Part shown: positions 45,330 through 53,914 of the stretch, in pieces
How the letters are laid out: the number at the start of each line of letters is the position of its first letter
How positions within the stretch are numbered: position 1 is the first letter of the stretch
Source: an uncultured Spirochaeta sp.
Lineage (GTDB): Bacteria > Spirochaetota > Spirochaetia > DSM-27196 > Alkalispirochaetaceae
Assembly (NCBI GenBank): GCA_913030605.1
Contig: CAJWEZ010000011.1
Coordinates: 1 to 64,000 of the forward strand
Direction of reading: 5' to 3'
Length of the DNA: 64,000 nucleotides
Program-made: the position numbers and the translations under genes
The notes under the pieces: model-generated
The model's input: only the letters and a program-made list of their open reading frames with translations
Told to the model about the DNA's origin: nothing
Database searches by the model: none

Positions 45330-45359
45330 TTGCCACGCCGCCACCGCATCGGCTATCAT
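45330..45359 (+). promoter_or_regulatory. Sigma70-type promoter of rpe
   Basis: TTGCCA (45330-45335), an 18-bp spacer and TATCAT (45354-45359), then eight bases to the rpe ATG at 45368. No Shine-Dalgarno sequence is present, so the transcript should be leaderless or nearly so. It is back-to-back with the promoter at 45318-45291, with 11 bp between the -35 boxes. Confidence 0.7.
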
Positions 45360-45367
45360 GGCCCGTC

Positions 45368-46039
45368 ATGGAGTCTTCTATCATCGTCGCGCCGTCTGTC
45401 CTGGCGTCCGACTTTGCCGACGTGGCATCCGGCCTGGACTTGATCAACCGTGCCGGCGCCGAATGGGTCCACCTCGACGTCATGGACGGTCATTTCGTAC
45501 CGAACATCAGCTTCGGCCCCAAGATGGTTGCCGACATCCGACGCCGCACCACTGGTACCCTGGATGTTCACCTGATGATCTCCGAACCTGATCGCTACGT
45601 TGGCGCGTTCGCCGACGCAGGTGCCGACTTCATCACGTTTCATCAGGAAGCGGCGGTGCACGGTCACCGGGTCACGCAACTCATCCGCGACCGGGGGTGT
45701 CGCCCCGGGGTGGCGATCGTTCCGTCCACGCCGGTGTCGGCGATCGAGGAACTGCTACCATTCGTTGACCTCGTCCTCGTCATGACCGTGAATCCCGGTT
45801 TCGGGGGCCAGCAGCTGATCCCGGAGACGCTGCGCAAGGTTGAACAACTGGTTGCGCTGCAACGCGACCGCGGCTACCGATTCCGCATTTCCGTCGACGG
45901 AGGAATCAACGCCGAAACCGCCGGCGCCGCCCGTCGGGCGGGCGCGACCGTCCTGGTTTCGGGGTCGGCGTTCTTTACCGCGGACGATCCCGGTTCCTAC
46001 ATGGCGACCCTCGCAGGGGAGTCCGGCACCATCGTCTGA
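45368..46039 (+). CDS. rpe: Ribulose-phosphate 3-epimerase
   Basis: A 223-residue TIM-barrel enzyme that interconverts ribulose 5-phosphate and xylulose 5-phosphate in the pentose phosphate pathway. The start MESSIIVAPSVLASDF is the family N-terminus. Metal and catalytic residues are in WVHLDVMDGHFVPNISFGP and in DVHLMISEPD. MTVNPGFGGQ and ISVDGGINAETA complete the phosphate-binding half. The likely promoter leaves almost no 5' leader. Confidence 0.97.
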   Translation: MESSIIVAPSVLASDFADVASGLDLINRAGAEWVHLDVMDGHFVPNISFGPKMVADIRRRTTGTLDVHLMISEPDRYVGAFADAGADFITFHQEAAVHGHRVTQLIRDRGCRPGVAIVPSTPVSAIEELLPFVDLVLVMTVNPGFGGQQLIPETLRKVEQLVALQRDRGYRFRISVDGGINAETAGAARRAGATVLVSGSAFFTADDPGSYMATLAGESGTIV

Positions 46040-46101
46040 GCCGGCGGAGTCATTCAACCCGACCGGAGCGCGTACCGACAATGGATAGGGGGAGAGCATT
46101 G

Positions 46102-46947
46102 ATGAAACGACTACTGGCTCCGGCACGGATCGTGCCCGTCCTGGTGGGACTCGTCCTCGTGGCCACGGCGGGCGCACAGGACGTATCCACTCCACAGCAG
46201 ATTCTGGAGGAAGGGCTCAGCGCCTTCCGCCGCAGTGATTTCGACACCGCGATTCTCCGGTTCCGCGAGATCCTCCTCGAAGAGCCGGATGCCGACACGG
46301 AAGCCAACGCCTATTTCTGGCTCGCGAAATCCGCGATGGCCCTCGGCCGCCTCTCGGAAGCGGAACGCAACCTCGAGTACTACCTCAGAACCTTTCCGGA
46401 ACACGAGTTCGCTGTTGAGGCCCAGTACCAGCGCGGACGCCTGCTGTTCATGCAGGAGGACTACACCGGCGCGATCGAGGCGCTGGACCGTTTTGTGGAG
46501 CGGCACTCGGATTCGCCGTTCGTGGCCAACGCCGTCTACTGGAGCGCAGAATCCCTCTACAATCTTGGTCGACTCGATGAGGCCCGGCGACTGTTCGAAT
46601 CCGTTATTCGAGACTACCCGCGAAGTTTTCGCGTGGAAGCCGCCCGGTACCGCATTTCGCTGATCGACCTCAATGCCCGGGAAACCGAGCTGCTGCAGCT
46701 CCTCCAGTGGAGCCATGAGGAGTACCTGCAGGCGCTGGACGAGTTCGAACGCCGGGAGCAGGCGTACCGCGAGGCGATCACCTCCTACCAGGAACGCCTG
46801 CAGAATGCCGCCGATGAGGACTTCCGCGACGAGATCGTCCGGCTGTCCACCCAGGTCAGGTCGCTGCAGGAAACGATCCGCAGTCGTGATGCCGAAATCC
46901 GGCGGCTCAGGGAACAGATCACAACGCTCCAGAACGCACAAGAGTGA
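46102..46947 (+). CDS. Periplasmic TPR protein, YbgF/CpoB-like
   Basis: A 281-residue protein started at ATG 46102 (GGGGGAGAG seven bases upstream). The signal peptide is hydrophobic (IVPVLVGLVLVATAGA, cleavage before QD). Tandem TPRs occupy residues about 30-190, with the pattern NAYFWLAKSAMALGRLSEAE and YDTP-like linkers, as in YbgF/CpoB and BamD. Unlike those, the coiled coil is C-terminal (about residues 205-281, LSTQVRSLQETIRSRDAEI). It overlaps the next gene as GTGA. Probable role in envelope organisation; not identified further. Confidence 0.85.
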   Translation: MKRLLAPARIVPVLVGLVLVATAGAQDVSTPQQILEEGLSAFRRSDFDTAILRFREILLEEPDADTEANAYFWLAKSAMALGRLSEAERNLEYYLRTFPEHEFAVEAQYQRGRLLFMQEDYTGAIEALDRFVERHSDSPFVANAVYWSAESLYNLGRLDEARRLFESVIRDYPRSFRVEAARYRISLIDLNARETELLQLLQWSHEEYLQALDEFERREQAYREAITSYQERLQNAADEDFRDEIVRLSTQVRSLQETIRSRDAEIRRLREQITTLQNAQE

Positions 46948-48059
46948 AACGAGGCGCAGCGCACGGTCTCCGGAAAGCACGCCGCTTCTATCGGCGGCGC
47001 AACTTCACCCGGGTCATCAATTTCCTGGAACCACAGGTCTTCATGTTCCGGGAAAGCTACGACTACTACTACCTCCTCGGTATGAGCTGCCTGTACACCG
47101 GAGACTATTCCGGGTCGTATTCGTATCTGCGACGGGCGCTCGACATCGACGAACGCCCGAATGCGATGCTTGGCCTGGGGGCCGTGCTGCTCCGTCGACG
47201 GCAGACCGACCAGGCGTTACGGACGTACCTCGACATCATCGACATGGACAACCGGAACCGCCGCGCGCGCCGGGCACTGCAGTGGCTCCGCGGTCTCGAT
47301 CAACCGGACGAGGCGATCGACTGGTTCGAGTCCAACCGCATCCGCCGCATTCTGCCGCCCCTTGGATGGTACGTGCCGCGGTGGATCACCGTCCCCGTGA
47401 TCGTCGCCGCGGCGGCGGCAATCGCCGTTGCAGCGTGGCCGATCGTCGATCGCATGGTGCAGACGGTTGGCGCGGACAGCGACCGCGAAGGCTCCGAACT
47501 GGTCGCCGCCGATCGGTACGAACAGAATCTCGTCACCGCTCCGCGGGAGGAACGGTTTCAGCTCACCTCACGGGAGGCAGAACGCCTCCTGAACCGCATA
47601 GGGGACGATTTCAACGCCCGCAGGGACAATCTCGTACGGCGGGAACTCAACCGGATCGCGATGTCCAACGCCGCGCCGGCACTCCGGGAACGGGCGGAAC
47701 TCATCCGCGACTACCTTCAGGAGCCGGATTTCAGCAGCTTCAGCGACAACTTCACCTTCGACGAGGTCCGCGACGACCCGGCGCTCCACGAAGGAGTCTA
47801 CGTTCGCTGGCGGGGACGAGTGGCAAACCTGGATATCGGCGACGACGCGATCCGATTCGACTTTCTGGCGGGCTACCACGATCGGCAGGTCCTGGACGGT
47901 ATCGTGCCGGCCCGGATCGGCTTCGCGGTACTGCTCCAAAACGACGAAGCGGTGGAACTGATCGGCCAGGTTGAACCGGAGGCCGAGGCGCCGGAGGGGT
48001 TCTCCCTGCGTATCACCTCAATCCGCCGCCTGGGTCCGTCGGAACTGGCCACGGATTAA
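46944..48059 (+). CDS. Membrane protein with N-terminal TPR and unknown C-terminal domain
   Basis: A 371-residue protein from GTG 46944, coupled to the previous gene. The N-terminal 120 residues are basic, then TPR-like (YYYLLGMSCLYTGDYSGSYSYL is one unit, quoted in part). A single transmembrane segment follows at about residues 150-170 (VPVIVAAAAAIAVAAWPIV). The C-terminal 190 residues are probably periplasmic, with a beta-rich end resembling an OB-like fold (VYVRWRGRVANLDIGDDAI). I do not recognise the family. The pairing with the TPR gene upstream suggests a joint envelope function. Confidence 0.8.
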   Translation: MKRGAAHGLRKARRFYRRRNFTRVINFLEPQVFMFRESYDYYYLLGMSCLYTGDYSGSYSYLRRALDIDERPNAMLGLGAVLLRRRQTDQALRTYLDIIDMDNRNRRARRALQWLRGLDQPDEAIDWFESNRIRRILPPLGWYVPRWITVPVIVAAAAAIAVAAWPIVDRMVQTVGADSDREGSELVAADRYEQNLVTAPREERFQLTSREAERLLNRIGDDFNARRDNLVRRELNRIAMSNAAPALRERAELIRDYLQEPDFSSFSDNFTFDEVRDDPALHEGVYVRWRGRVANLDIGDDAIRFDFLAGYHDRQVLDGIVPARIGFAVLLQNDEAVELIGQVEPEAEAPEGFSLRITSIRRLGPSELATD

Positions 48060-48089
48060 ACCGTTGAACCCGGAACGCGAGTCATTACG

Positions 48090-48533
48090 ATGAGAGCACT
48101 GATCCAGCGCGTGTCCAGCGCCGCGGTTATCGTGGACGACGAGACGGTCGGCGAAATCAACGCCGGGCTTGTGGTCTTTCTCGGTGTCGGCGCCGGCGAC
48201 GACGAGGCTGACCTCAACTACGTCGCCCGCAAGATCGTGGGCATGCGCGTTTTCGAAGACGAGGCCGGGCGAATGAACCGCTCGGTGGTGGATGTCGGCG
48301 GATCGGTCCTGCTGGTATCACAGTTTACGCTCTACGGTGATCTGCGAAAGGGGAGACGCCCCGGATTCGACCGTGCCGCGGAGCCCGAGGAGGCGCACCG
48401 TCTGTACGAAGCGATGATCGACGTACTGTCGCAGGATGTCCCGGTCCGCACGGGGCGATTCGGCGCCCGCATGCGTGTCCACATCACCAACGAAGGGCCG
48501 GCGACGTTCTGGCTCGACAGTGCAGATCGGTAG
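48090..48533 (+). CDS. dtd: D-aminoacyl-tRNA deacylase
   Basis: A 147-residue homodimeric enzyme that removes D-amino acids (and glycine from tRNA-Ala) from mischarged tRNAs. The N-terminus MRALIQRVSSAAVIVDDETV and the active-site segment LLVSQFTLYGD are diagnostic. The second site, usually NxGPVT, reads TNEGPATFW here, keeping the cross-subunit Gly-Pro region. Normal length. It lies 30 nt after the TPR/membrane gene. Confidence 0.95.
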   Translation: MRALIQRVSSAAVIVDDETVGEINAGLVVFLGVGAGDDEADLNYVARKIVGMRVFEDEAGRMNRSVVDVGGSVLLVSQFTLYGDLRKGRRPGFDRAAEPEEAHRLYEAMIDVLSQDVPVRTGRFGARMRVHITNEGPATFWLDSADR

Positions 48534-48598
48534 CCCGACATATCGAGCGTCCGACCCGCGCGTCACATTGGCAGCTTTGTGCCGCCTACAGTCCGGTG

Positions 48599-49702
48599 CT
48601 ACAGGAACAGCTTGAGGTTGGACAGATAGTGCCGCGGGTCGAAATCGTCGAAAAACGGTGACAGCGACTGTTCTTCGTGCATGCGCATGATGATCTCGGC
48701 GCTCAGGCGGGCCGAGGAGACCACGTACAGAAACGGCATCGCGTCGCGGATCCCGTCGGACACTTCCAGCGTGTCGGTAACGATCAGGCGGTCCAGCATG
48801 CCCTCTGCGTGCAGTTCCTGCAGGCGCTCCGTCGCGGGATCGGAAAACACCGGATGGATCGCCGCGATGTTCACCGTACCGACGCCGCGGGCCTTGAGCT
48901 CCTTCGCCAGCGTGTAGACACTGCCGGCAGTGTCGATCATGTCATCGACGATCCAGATCTCCTTGCCCTCGATCTCGGTATCCGTAAGGATGTTCACCGA
49001 CTCCACGGTATTCGTTTTGTCGTAGTTACGCTGCTTGTGCGCGATCATGAGGCGGGTGCCGAAGGCGCGGGCGTACTTCCGCGCCACGTTTTCGCCACCC
49101 GCATCCACGGAACAGAACAGCCAGTCCTCGCGGACGGTGGAATTCAGCACGTCCGGCTTGCGGATAAAACTGTCGGTGATGTACTCCTTGATCAGGGGAC
49201 TGGCGGGCACGTCGTCGATCGCACAGACCCGGGGGTCCACGACGGTTTTCGATTTGTCCGAATGCAACTGGTAGGTGATGATGTGGTCCACGCCGAGACT
49301 TGCCAGTGTCTTGTAGTGGATCCAGAACCCGACGCTGTTCCGGCGGGTTGTTCGGTCTGATCGCGAACTGGTGCAGAACGGCTCGAACAGCGTGATCCGA
49401 CCGGGCTGGGACCGCCGAATCGCGTCGATTGCGTGGTACAGCTCGAGTTTGTTCTGTTCCACCGAGAGCCCGTAGGCATTTCGCCCGGCGGAAGCAAACA
49501 GAAACACGTCCTTGCCCCGAATTGACGTGTGAACCTCGACCTCGATCTCTCCGTCGGCGAAGGTGATCGTTTTCAGTTCTCCACGGATCGATTTGCTGTA
49601 GCCTTTGCCGTAGAAATCGGGAAACGTCTGCATCTCATATGCCACACGCTCCGCGTAGTCTTCCATACTCCGGGTCGCGAAAATCACCAGCTCGCCGCGC
49701 AT
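48599..49702 (-). CDS. prs: Ribose-phosphate pyrophosphokinase, atypical long form
   Basis: A 367-residue PRPP synthetase, about 50 residues longer than the usual 310-320. The type I phosphoribosyl site EIWIVDDMIDTAGSVYTLAK near residue 240 and TFADGEIEVEV near residue 48 are convincing. The flexible segment that is normally PYFGYARQDRK reads LFEPFCTSSRSDRTTRRNSV here, and inserts lie around residues 15-40. It makes PRPP from ribose 5-phosphate and ATP for nucleotide, His and Trp synthesis. An archaeal-like or divergent class cannot be excluded. The ATG coincides with the predicted transcription start. Confidence 0.9.
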   Translation of the reverse strand: MRGELVIFATRSMEDYAERVAYEMQTFPDFYGKGYSKSIRGELKTITFADGEIEVEVHTSIRGKDVFLFASAGRNAYGLSVEQNKLELYHAIDAIRRSQPGRITLFEPFCTSSRSDRTTRRNSVGFWIHYKTLASLGVDHIITYQLHSDKSKTVVDPRVCAIDDVPASPLIKEYITDSFIRKPDVLNSTVREDWLFCSVDAGGENVARKYARAFGTRLMIAHKQRNYDKTNTVESVNILTDTEIEGKEIWIVDDMIDTAGSVYTLAKELKARGVGTVNIAAIHPVFSDPATERLQELHAEGMLDRLIVTDTLEVSDGIRDAMPFLYVVSSARLSAEIIMRMHEEQSLSPFFDDFDPRHYLSNLKLFL

Positions 49703-49708
49703 GCGACA

Positions 49709-49738
49709 GGTATACTACGTTTCCGCGCAGCGGGTCAA
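49709..49738 (-). promoter_or_regulatory. Sigma70-type promoter of prs
   Basis: On the minus strand, TTGACC (49738-49733), an 18-bp spacer and TATACC (49714-49709). Six bases later comes ATG 49702, exactly where transcription should begin. There is no Shine-Dalgarno sequence. Confidence 0.7.
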
Positions 49739-49771
49739 AAGCGTTCCGCGAAAATGGCGCCGCGAGTCCTG

Positions 49772-49800
49772 TTTCAACGCGATCGCAAAAGCGATATACT
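49772..49800 (+). promoter_or_regulatory. recA promoter with an embedded palindrome
   Basis: TTTCAA (49772-49777), a 17-bp spacer and TATACT (49795-49800). The spacer holds a perfect inverted repeat ATCGC-AAAA-GCGAT (49782-49795), a possible operator for a damage-response repressor. A leader of about 30 nt with GAGAGGTGAG follows. Confidence 0.6.
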
Positions 49801-49837
49801 CCCCCCGTCAGTGTAGTAATCCGAGAGGTGAGTACGA

Positions 49838-51022
49838 ATGGCGTCCAACCAGGCAACCGAAAACGATAAGACCAAGGCGATCGAGGCTGCGCGACTGCAG
49901 ATCGAAAAGCAGTTCGGCAAGGGATCGATCATGAAACTCGGGGAGAACCGGGACACCCGCGGCATTGAAACGATCTCCAGCGGGTCGATCCTCCTGGACG
50001 AGGCCCTGGGTCTTGGCGGCTACCCCAAGGGGCGCATCGTGGAGATCTACGGTCCCGAGTCCTCCGGAAAGACGACCCTGGCGCTGCACGCCATCGCCGA
50101 AGCACAGAAAGCCGGCGGCGTAGCCGCCTTTATCGACGCCGAACACGCCCTGGACCCGGTATACGCCCGGAACCTCGGTGTGGATACCGATTCCCTCTGG
50201 GTGTCCCAGCCGGACAACGGAGAGCAGGCGCTCGAAATCGCCGAGGCTCTCGTACGCAGCAAGGCGGTGGACGTCATCGTGGTGGACTCCGTCGCGGCGC
50301 TGACACCGCAGGCGGAGATCGAGGGTGACATGGGCGACAGCCACGTGGGTCTGCAGGCGCGGCTCATGAGCCAGGCTCTCCGGAAACTCACCGGCATCAT
50401 CTCCAAATCCTCCACCGTGCTGGTGTTCATCAACCAGATCCGCATGAAAATCGGTGTCATGTTCGGCAACCCGGAGACGACGACCGGGGGCAACGCCCTG
50501 AAGTTCTACTGTTCAGTACGCCTCGAAGTTCGTCGCATCGAGACGATCAGCAAGAGCGCCGACGAGGCGATCGGGAACCGGGTCCGGGTCAAGGTGGTCA
50601 AGAACAAGGTTGCACCGCCGTTCCGACGCGTCGAACTCGAAATCATCTTCGGAAAAGGAATCTCCGCCACGGCCAGCCTCCTGGATGCAGCTCTCAAATA
50701 CGACCTCGTCCAAAAGAGCGGCTCGTGGTATTCCTACGGCGAGGAGCGGATCGGCCAGGGACGTGAGAACGTCAAACAGTTCCTGGAAGAACACCCGGAC
50801 GTGTCGAGCACGCTGGAAGAGAAGCTGCGACAGGTCATGTTCCCGGAACCCAAGAAGAATGAGGCCGCCGACAGTGTCGCCGAGGCGCCGGCGGGCGAGA
50901 CCTCGGGCGAGGCCGACACCAAAAAATCATCGTCGGCGAAGAGCGGGTCTGGCAAGGGATCGGGCAAAGCCGCCGGCAAGGGCGCGTCCACGGACAGCGC
51001 CGCCGACGAAGAGCTCTTTTAG
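49838..51022 (+). CDS. recA: Recombinase RecA
   Basis: A 394-residue strand-exchange ATPase and SOS co-protease. Walker A is GPESSGKTT (residues 72-80), Walker B is [11 protein letters not shown], and loop L2 begins [20 protein letters not shown] (quoted in part). The core ends near residue 335. About 55 extra residues follow, rich in Ser, Gly, Lys and Ala ([19 protein letters not shown]) and closing with acidic DEELF. The acidic C-terminus is normal, but the basic Ser/Gly linker before it is not. Strong Shine-Dalgarno sequence. Confidence 0.98.
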   Translation: MASNQATENDKTKAIEAARLQIEKQFGKGSIMKLGENRDTRGIETISSGSILLDEALGLGGYPKGRIVEIYGPESSGKTTLALHAIAEAQKAGGVAAFIDAEHALDPVYARNLGVDTDSLWVSQPDNGEQALEIAEALVRSKAVDVIVVDSVAALTPQAEIEGDMGDSHVGLQARLMSQALRKLTGIISKSSTVLVFINQIRMKIGVMFGNPETTTGGNALKFYCSVRLEVRRIETISKSADEAIGNRVRVKVVKNKVAPPFRRVELEIIFGKGISATASLLDAALKYDLVQKSGSWYSYGEERIGQGRENVKQFLEEHPDVSSTLEEKLRQVMFPEPKKNEAADSVAEAPAGETSGEADTKKSSSAKSGSGKGSGKAAGKGASTDSAADEELF

Positions 51023-51045
51023 GGCCGTCTCGGGGGCGCCGGGTG

Positions 51046-51075
51046 TAGACCAGCGGTTCCGCTGCCCCCTATACT
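51046..51075 (+). promoter_or_regulatory. Probable promoter of scpA
   Basis: TAGACC (51046-51051), an 18-bp spacer and TATACT (51070-51075), then nine bases to the scpA ATG at 51085. No Shine-Dalgarno sequence. Same spacing as the promoters at 3412-3383 and 3420-3449. Confidence 0.55.
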
Positions 51076-51084
51076 CTCCGCTGC

Positions 51085-51864
51085 ATGGAGCGCCAGGAAA
51101 CGCGGGGACACACCGTCCAGCTGGACCAGTTCGAGGGGCCGCTGGATCTGCTGATCTTTCTGATCCGCAAAAACGAAGTGAACATCTACGACATCCCCGT
51201 GGCGCGCATCACGGAGCAGTACCTCGAGTTTCTGCAATACGCCGCCAGGGTCGATCTGGACACGATTACCGATTTCTACGTGATGGCGGCCACGCTCCTG
51301 CACATCAAGTCACGGATGCTCCTGCCGGTATCCACGGATGGTGACGACGAGGAGTACGATGATCCGCGCCAGGAACTGGTCGACAAGCTCATCGAGTACC
51401 AGCGATACCGCAAGCTGAGCGACCTGATGAGCGAGCGGGAAGACGAGCTCGAGTACCAGCTGGAACGGCGATCCACCCAGCCGGTCCTGCCGTTCGATGA
51501 CGGCGACGACCTCTGGGAGCAACTGGATGTCTGGGACCTGCTGAAGACCTTCTCGCAGCTCGTGAGCAACATCAGTTCGGATCGCCTCGTGAGCCTGTAC
51601 GAGGAAGTCACGGTCAACGAAAAACTGACCCTGATCGAGGAACTGCTTGAACGCAGCGGAGAGTTCATGTTCACCGAACTGATCCGGCACGAGGAATCGA
51701 TCATGGAGTTCGTCTGCGCGTTCATAGCGATTCTGGAATCCGCCCGGCAGCGGACGATCCGCATCATGCAGAATCGGATGTTCGGCGATATCAGGATTTC
51801 CGCAGGACCGCGGGATCTGGAGTACACCTACGAGTCGCAAGAGGTGCAGGGTGAAGATGGATGA
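51085..51864 (+). CDS. scpA: Segregation and condensation protein A
   Basis: A 259-residue kleisin that joins the Smc dimer with ScpB to condense and segregate chromosomes. The N-terminal Smc-binding region has the family start QLDQFEGPLDLLIFLIRKNE, then IYDIPVARITEQYLEFL and LLHIKSRMLLP. An acidic linker (DGDDEEYDDP) precedes the middle region, and the C-terminal winged helix (LEELLERSG-type segment) closes it. It overlaps scpB by 14 nt. Confidence 0.95.
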   Translation: MERQETRGHTVQLDQFEGPLDLLIFLIRKNEVNIYDIPVARITEQYLEFLQYAARVDLDTITDFYVMAATLLHIKSRMLLPVSTDGDDEEYDDPRQELVDKLIEYQRYRKLSDLMSEREDELEYQLERRSTQPVLPFDDGDDLWEQLDVWDLLKTFSQLVSNISSDRLVSLYEEVTVNEKLTLIEELLERSGEFMFTELIRHEESIMEFVCAFIAILESARQRTIRIMQNRMFGDIRISAGPRDLEYTYESQEVQGEDG

Positions 51865-52390
51865 GGAAAAGGCGGTCATCGAGGCGATTCTGTTTCTCGA
51901 GGTCGAACCAATCGAGGTACGCACCCTCGCGAAAGTCAGTGGTCTCGCCCGTGACCAGGTCGAGGAGGTCCTCGCCGAACTGCGCCACGACCTCGACAAC
52001 ACCTCCAGGGGCCTGGAACTCGTGACGGTGGGCGGGGCGGTTCAGCTCAGCCCCAAAAAAGACCTGTGGCCGCGGCTGCGCGAACGGTTTGGAAAAAAAC
52101 GCGAGGCGCGACTCTCGCGGGCTGCGATGGAGACACTCTCGATCGTGGCGTACTCGCAGCCGATCACGCGCGGGGAGATCGAAAGCCTTCGTGGGGTCTC
52201 CGCAGACAACATGATCCGGCAGCTCCTCGAGCGCGGGTTTATCAAGGAAGTTGGACGCAAGGATGCCCCCGGGCGTCCGACCCAGTTCGGTACGACCCGC
52301 GAGTTTCTCCAGCATTTCGGGCTCGAGAGCATCGCGGATCTGCCGAAACTCGACGAAATGGAACAGGAGCGGTTCAGCCTCAACGGCTGA
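51851..52390 (+). CDS. scpB: Segregation and condensation protein B
   Basis: A 179-residue protein with two winged-helix domains, which dimerises on ScpA. Typical segments are EKAVIEAILFLEVEPIEV, LSRAAMETLSIVAYSQPITR and IRQLLERGFIKEVGRKDAPG, followed by QFGTTREFLQHFGLESIADL. GTG 51851 or ATG 51857 can start it; GAGG precedes the first at good spacing. Translationally coupled to scpA. Confidence 0.95.
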   Translation: MKMDEEKAVIEAILFLEVEPIEVRTLAKVSGLARDQVEEVLAELRHDLDNTSRGLELVTVGGAVQLSPKKDLWPRLRERFGKKREARLSRAAMETLSIVAYSQPITRGEIESLRGVSADNMIRQLLERGFIKEVGRKDAPGRPTQFGTTREFLQHFGLESIADLPKLDEMEQERFSLNG

Positions 52391-52417
52391 TACCCGTATC
52401 CGAAACCGGGAATCCGA

Positions 52418-53248
52418 ATGTCAGATCAGTCCAGCGAATCGGTTCGCATCAACAAGTATCTTTCCCAGGCGGGTTTCGGCTCCCGACGCAAGGTCGAGGA
52501 GCTGGTGCTCCACCGTCGCGTCCAGGTCGACGGAGAGACCGTCGAAGACCTGAGTACACGCGTCGCCCCCGACCAGGTCGTGAAAGTCGACGGTCGTACC
52601 GTTCATCGGTCGCGGCACACCGTGGTCTTTGCCCTCAACAAGCCGTCCCGCGTGCTCGTCAGTGAGTCGGATCCCGACGGTCGCCCCCTCGCGATCGACA
52701 TGGTCCGGCACCTGTACTCCGGCCGACTGTTTTCCGTCGGTCGTCTCGACTTTCTCTCAAGCGGTCTACTTTTGTTTACCAACGACGGAGATCTCGCCCA
52801 GGCGCTCATGCGCCCGCGCACAGCCGTGGAGCGGGAGTACGTGGTGGAAACCAGCGATCCGATCACCGATGAAATGATGGACACGTTTCTCGCCGGCGTC
52901 ACCATCGAGGGCGTACACTACCGCGTGGCCCGCTACCGCCGCCACGCCGCTCGCCGTGTGTCGATCATCCTCACGGAGGGCAAGAACCGCGAGATCCGCC
53001 GAATGTTCGCTCACGTACACCTCCGCGTCCGCCGGATCTACCGCAACCGCTACGGTCCGATCACCCTCGGCCAGCTGCCGGAGGGCGAGGCCCGCCCGCT
53101 GACCACCAGTGAGATCGAGCGCCTTCGGGCCGCGATCACCTCGACGCGACCGCGCAACACTCGCCCCGCCGGCGGTCATCGGGGATCCGGTCCATCCCGC
53201 TCCAACGGTCGCCCGCGGGGAACGCAACGCCGCCGGGGGGGACGCTGA
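52418..53248 (+). CDS. RNA pseudouridine synthase, RsuA/RluB family
   Basis: A 276-residue enzyme with an N-terminal S4 RNA-binding domain (INKYLSQAGFGSRRKVEEL) and a pseudouridine synthase core whose catalytic Asp lies in FSVGRLDFLSSGLLLFTNDG. Later motifs are EGKNREIRRMFAH and YRNRYGPITLGQLPEGEAR. By resemblance it is of the RluB type, acting on 23S rRNA helix 89-90, but RluB, RluE and RsuA are hard to separate by eye. The last 40 residues are an Arg/Gly-rich tail. It ends 3 nt before cmk. Confidence 0.9.
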   Translation: MSDQSSESVRINKYLSQAGFGSRRKVEELVLHRRVQVDGETVEDLSTRVAPDQVVKVDGRTVHRSRHTVVFALNKPSRVLVSESDPDGRPLAIDMVRHLYSGRLFSVGRLDFLSSGLLLFTNDGDLAQALMRPRTAVEREYVVETSDPITDEMMDTFLAGVTIEGVHYRVARYRRHAARRVSIILTEGKNREIRRMFAHVHLRVRRIYRNRYGPITLGQLPEGEARPLTTSEIERLRAAITSTRPRNTRPAGGHRGSGPSRSNGRPRGTQRRRGGR

Positions 53249-53251
53249 CCG

Positions 53252-53908
53252 ATGGTTGTCGCAATCGACGGACCGGCGGGTACCGGCAAGAGCACAATCA
53301 GCCGGAGCGTGGCGGAACAGACGCGCTTCTTCTATCTCAATTCGGGACGCTTCTACCGCGCGATCACCTGGAAAGCGCTTTCGCAGGGCAAGGGACTGGA
53401 AAACCCGCAGGCCCTGATCGCCACCGCCGCCGACATCGACATCGCTCTCGATGGGGACCGGTTCCTGGTAGACGGCGTGGCGCGGGACGGAGAACTCCAC
53501 AGTCCCGACGTCGACGCAGCCGTTGCCGAGGTTTCGGCGATCCCCGAGATCCGGATCGCCGTCAACAACCGCATCAAGCGCATCGCCGGGCAACGCGACA
53601 TCGTTGTCGAGGGCCGCGACATGAGCACGGTTGTATTTCCGGACGCGGAAGTCAAGATCTACCTCGACGCCGACCCCGACGAGCGCGCCAGACGCCGTCT
53701 GGCACAACAGGGCGGCGAGGCCGTTTTCTCCGAGGTACGCGACGCGATCGAGACGCGAGACCGCATCGACCGCGGGAAACAGGTGGGGCGCCTCCAGCGC
53801 AGCAGCGACGCGGTCTACCTCGACACCACGGACTTGACCATCGACCAAGTTTGTGAGAAAGTAATCGCCATTATCCACGAAAAAAACCAACACGGCAGGA
53901 GTAGCTAG
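53252..53908 (+). CDS. cmk: Cytidylate kinase
   Basis: A 218-residue CMP/dCMP kinase. The P-loop is AIDGPAGTGKSTISRSVAE. The CMP-binding NMP domain follows, with YLNSGRFYRAITW. The LID region has VEGRDMSTVVFPDAEVKIYL and the Arg-rich RARRRLAQQGG. It sits in the frequent order rluB-cmk-rpsA. The 3' end is AT-rich, with TTGACC at 53834, and may carry an rpsA promoter, but I cannot find a matching -10 at normal spacing. Confidence 0.95.
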   Translation: MVVAIDGPAGTGKSTISRSVAEQTRFFYLNSGRFYRAITWKALSQGKGLENPQALIATAADIDIALDGDRFLVDGVARDGELHSPDVDAAVAEVSAIPEIRIAVNNRIKRIAGQRDIVVEGRDMSTVVFPDAEVKIYLDADPDERARRRLAQQGGEAVFSEVRDAIETRDRIDRGKQVGRLQRSSDAVYLDTTDLTIDQVCEKVIAIIHEKNQHGRSS

Positions 53909-53914
53909 GCAATC

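Noticed and set aside
46944-48059. A frameshift splitting one TPR protein into the two genes at 46102 and 46944
   Set aside because: The first protein ends in a complete coiled coil and the second starts with its own basic N-terminus and a coupled GTGA overlap, a junction type seen repeatedly in this window.
53834-53867. A possible rpsA promoter at the cmk 3' end (TTGACC and an AT-rich stretch)
   Set aside because: No TATAAT-like box lies at 16-18 bp; the nearest (TAATCG) is 22 bp away. Mentioned in the cmk entry but not called.
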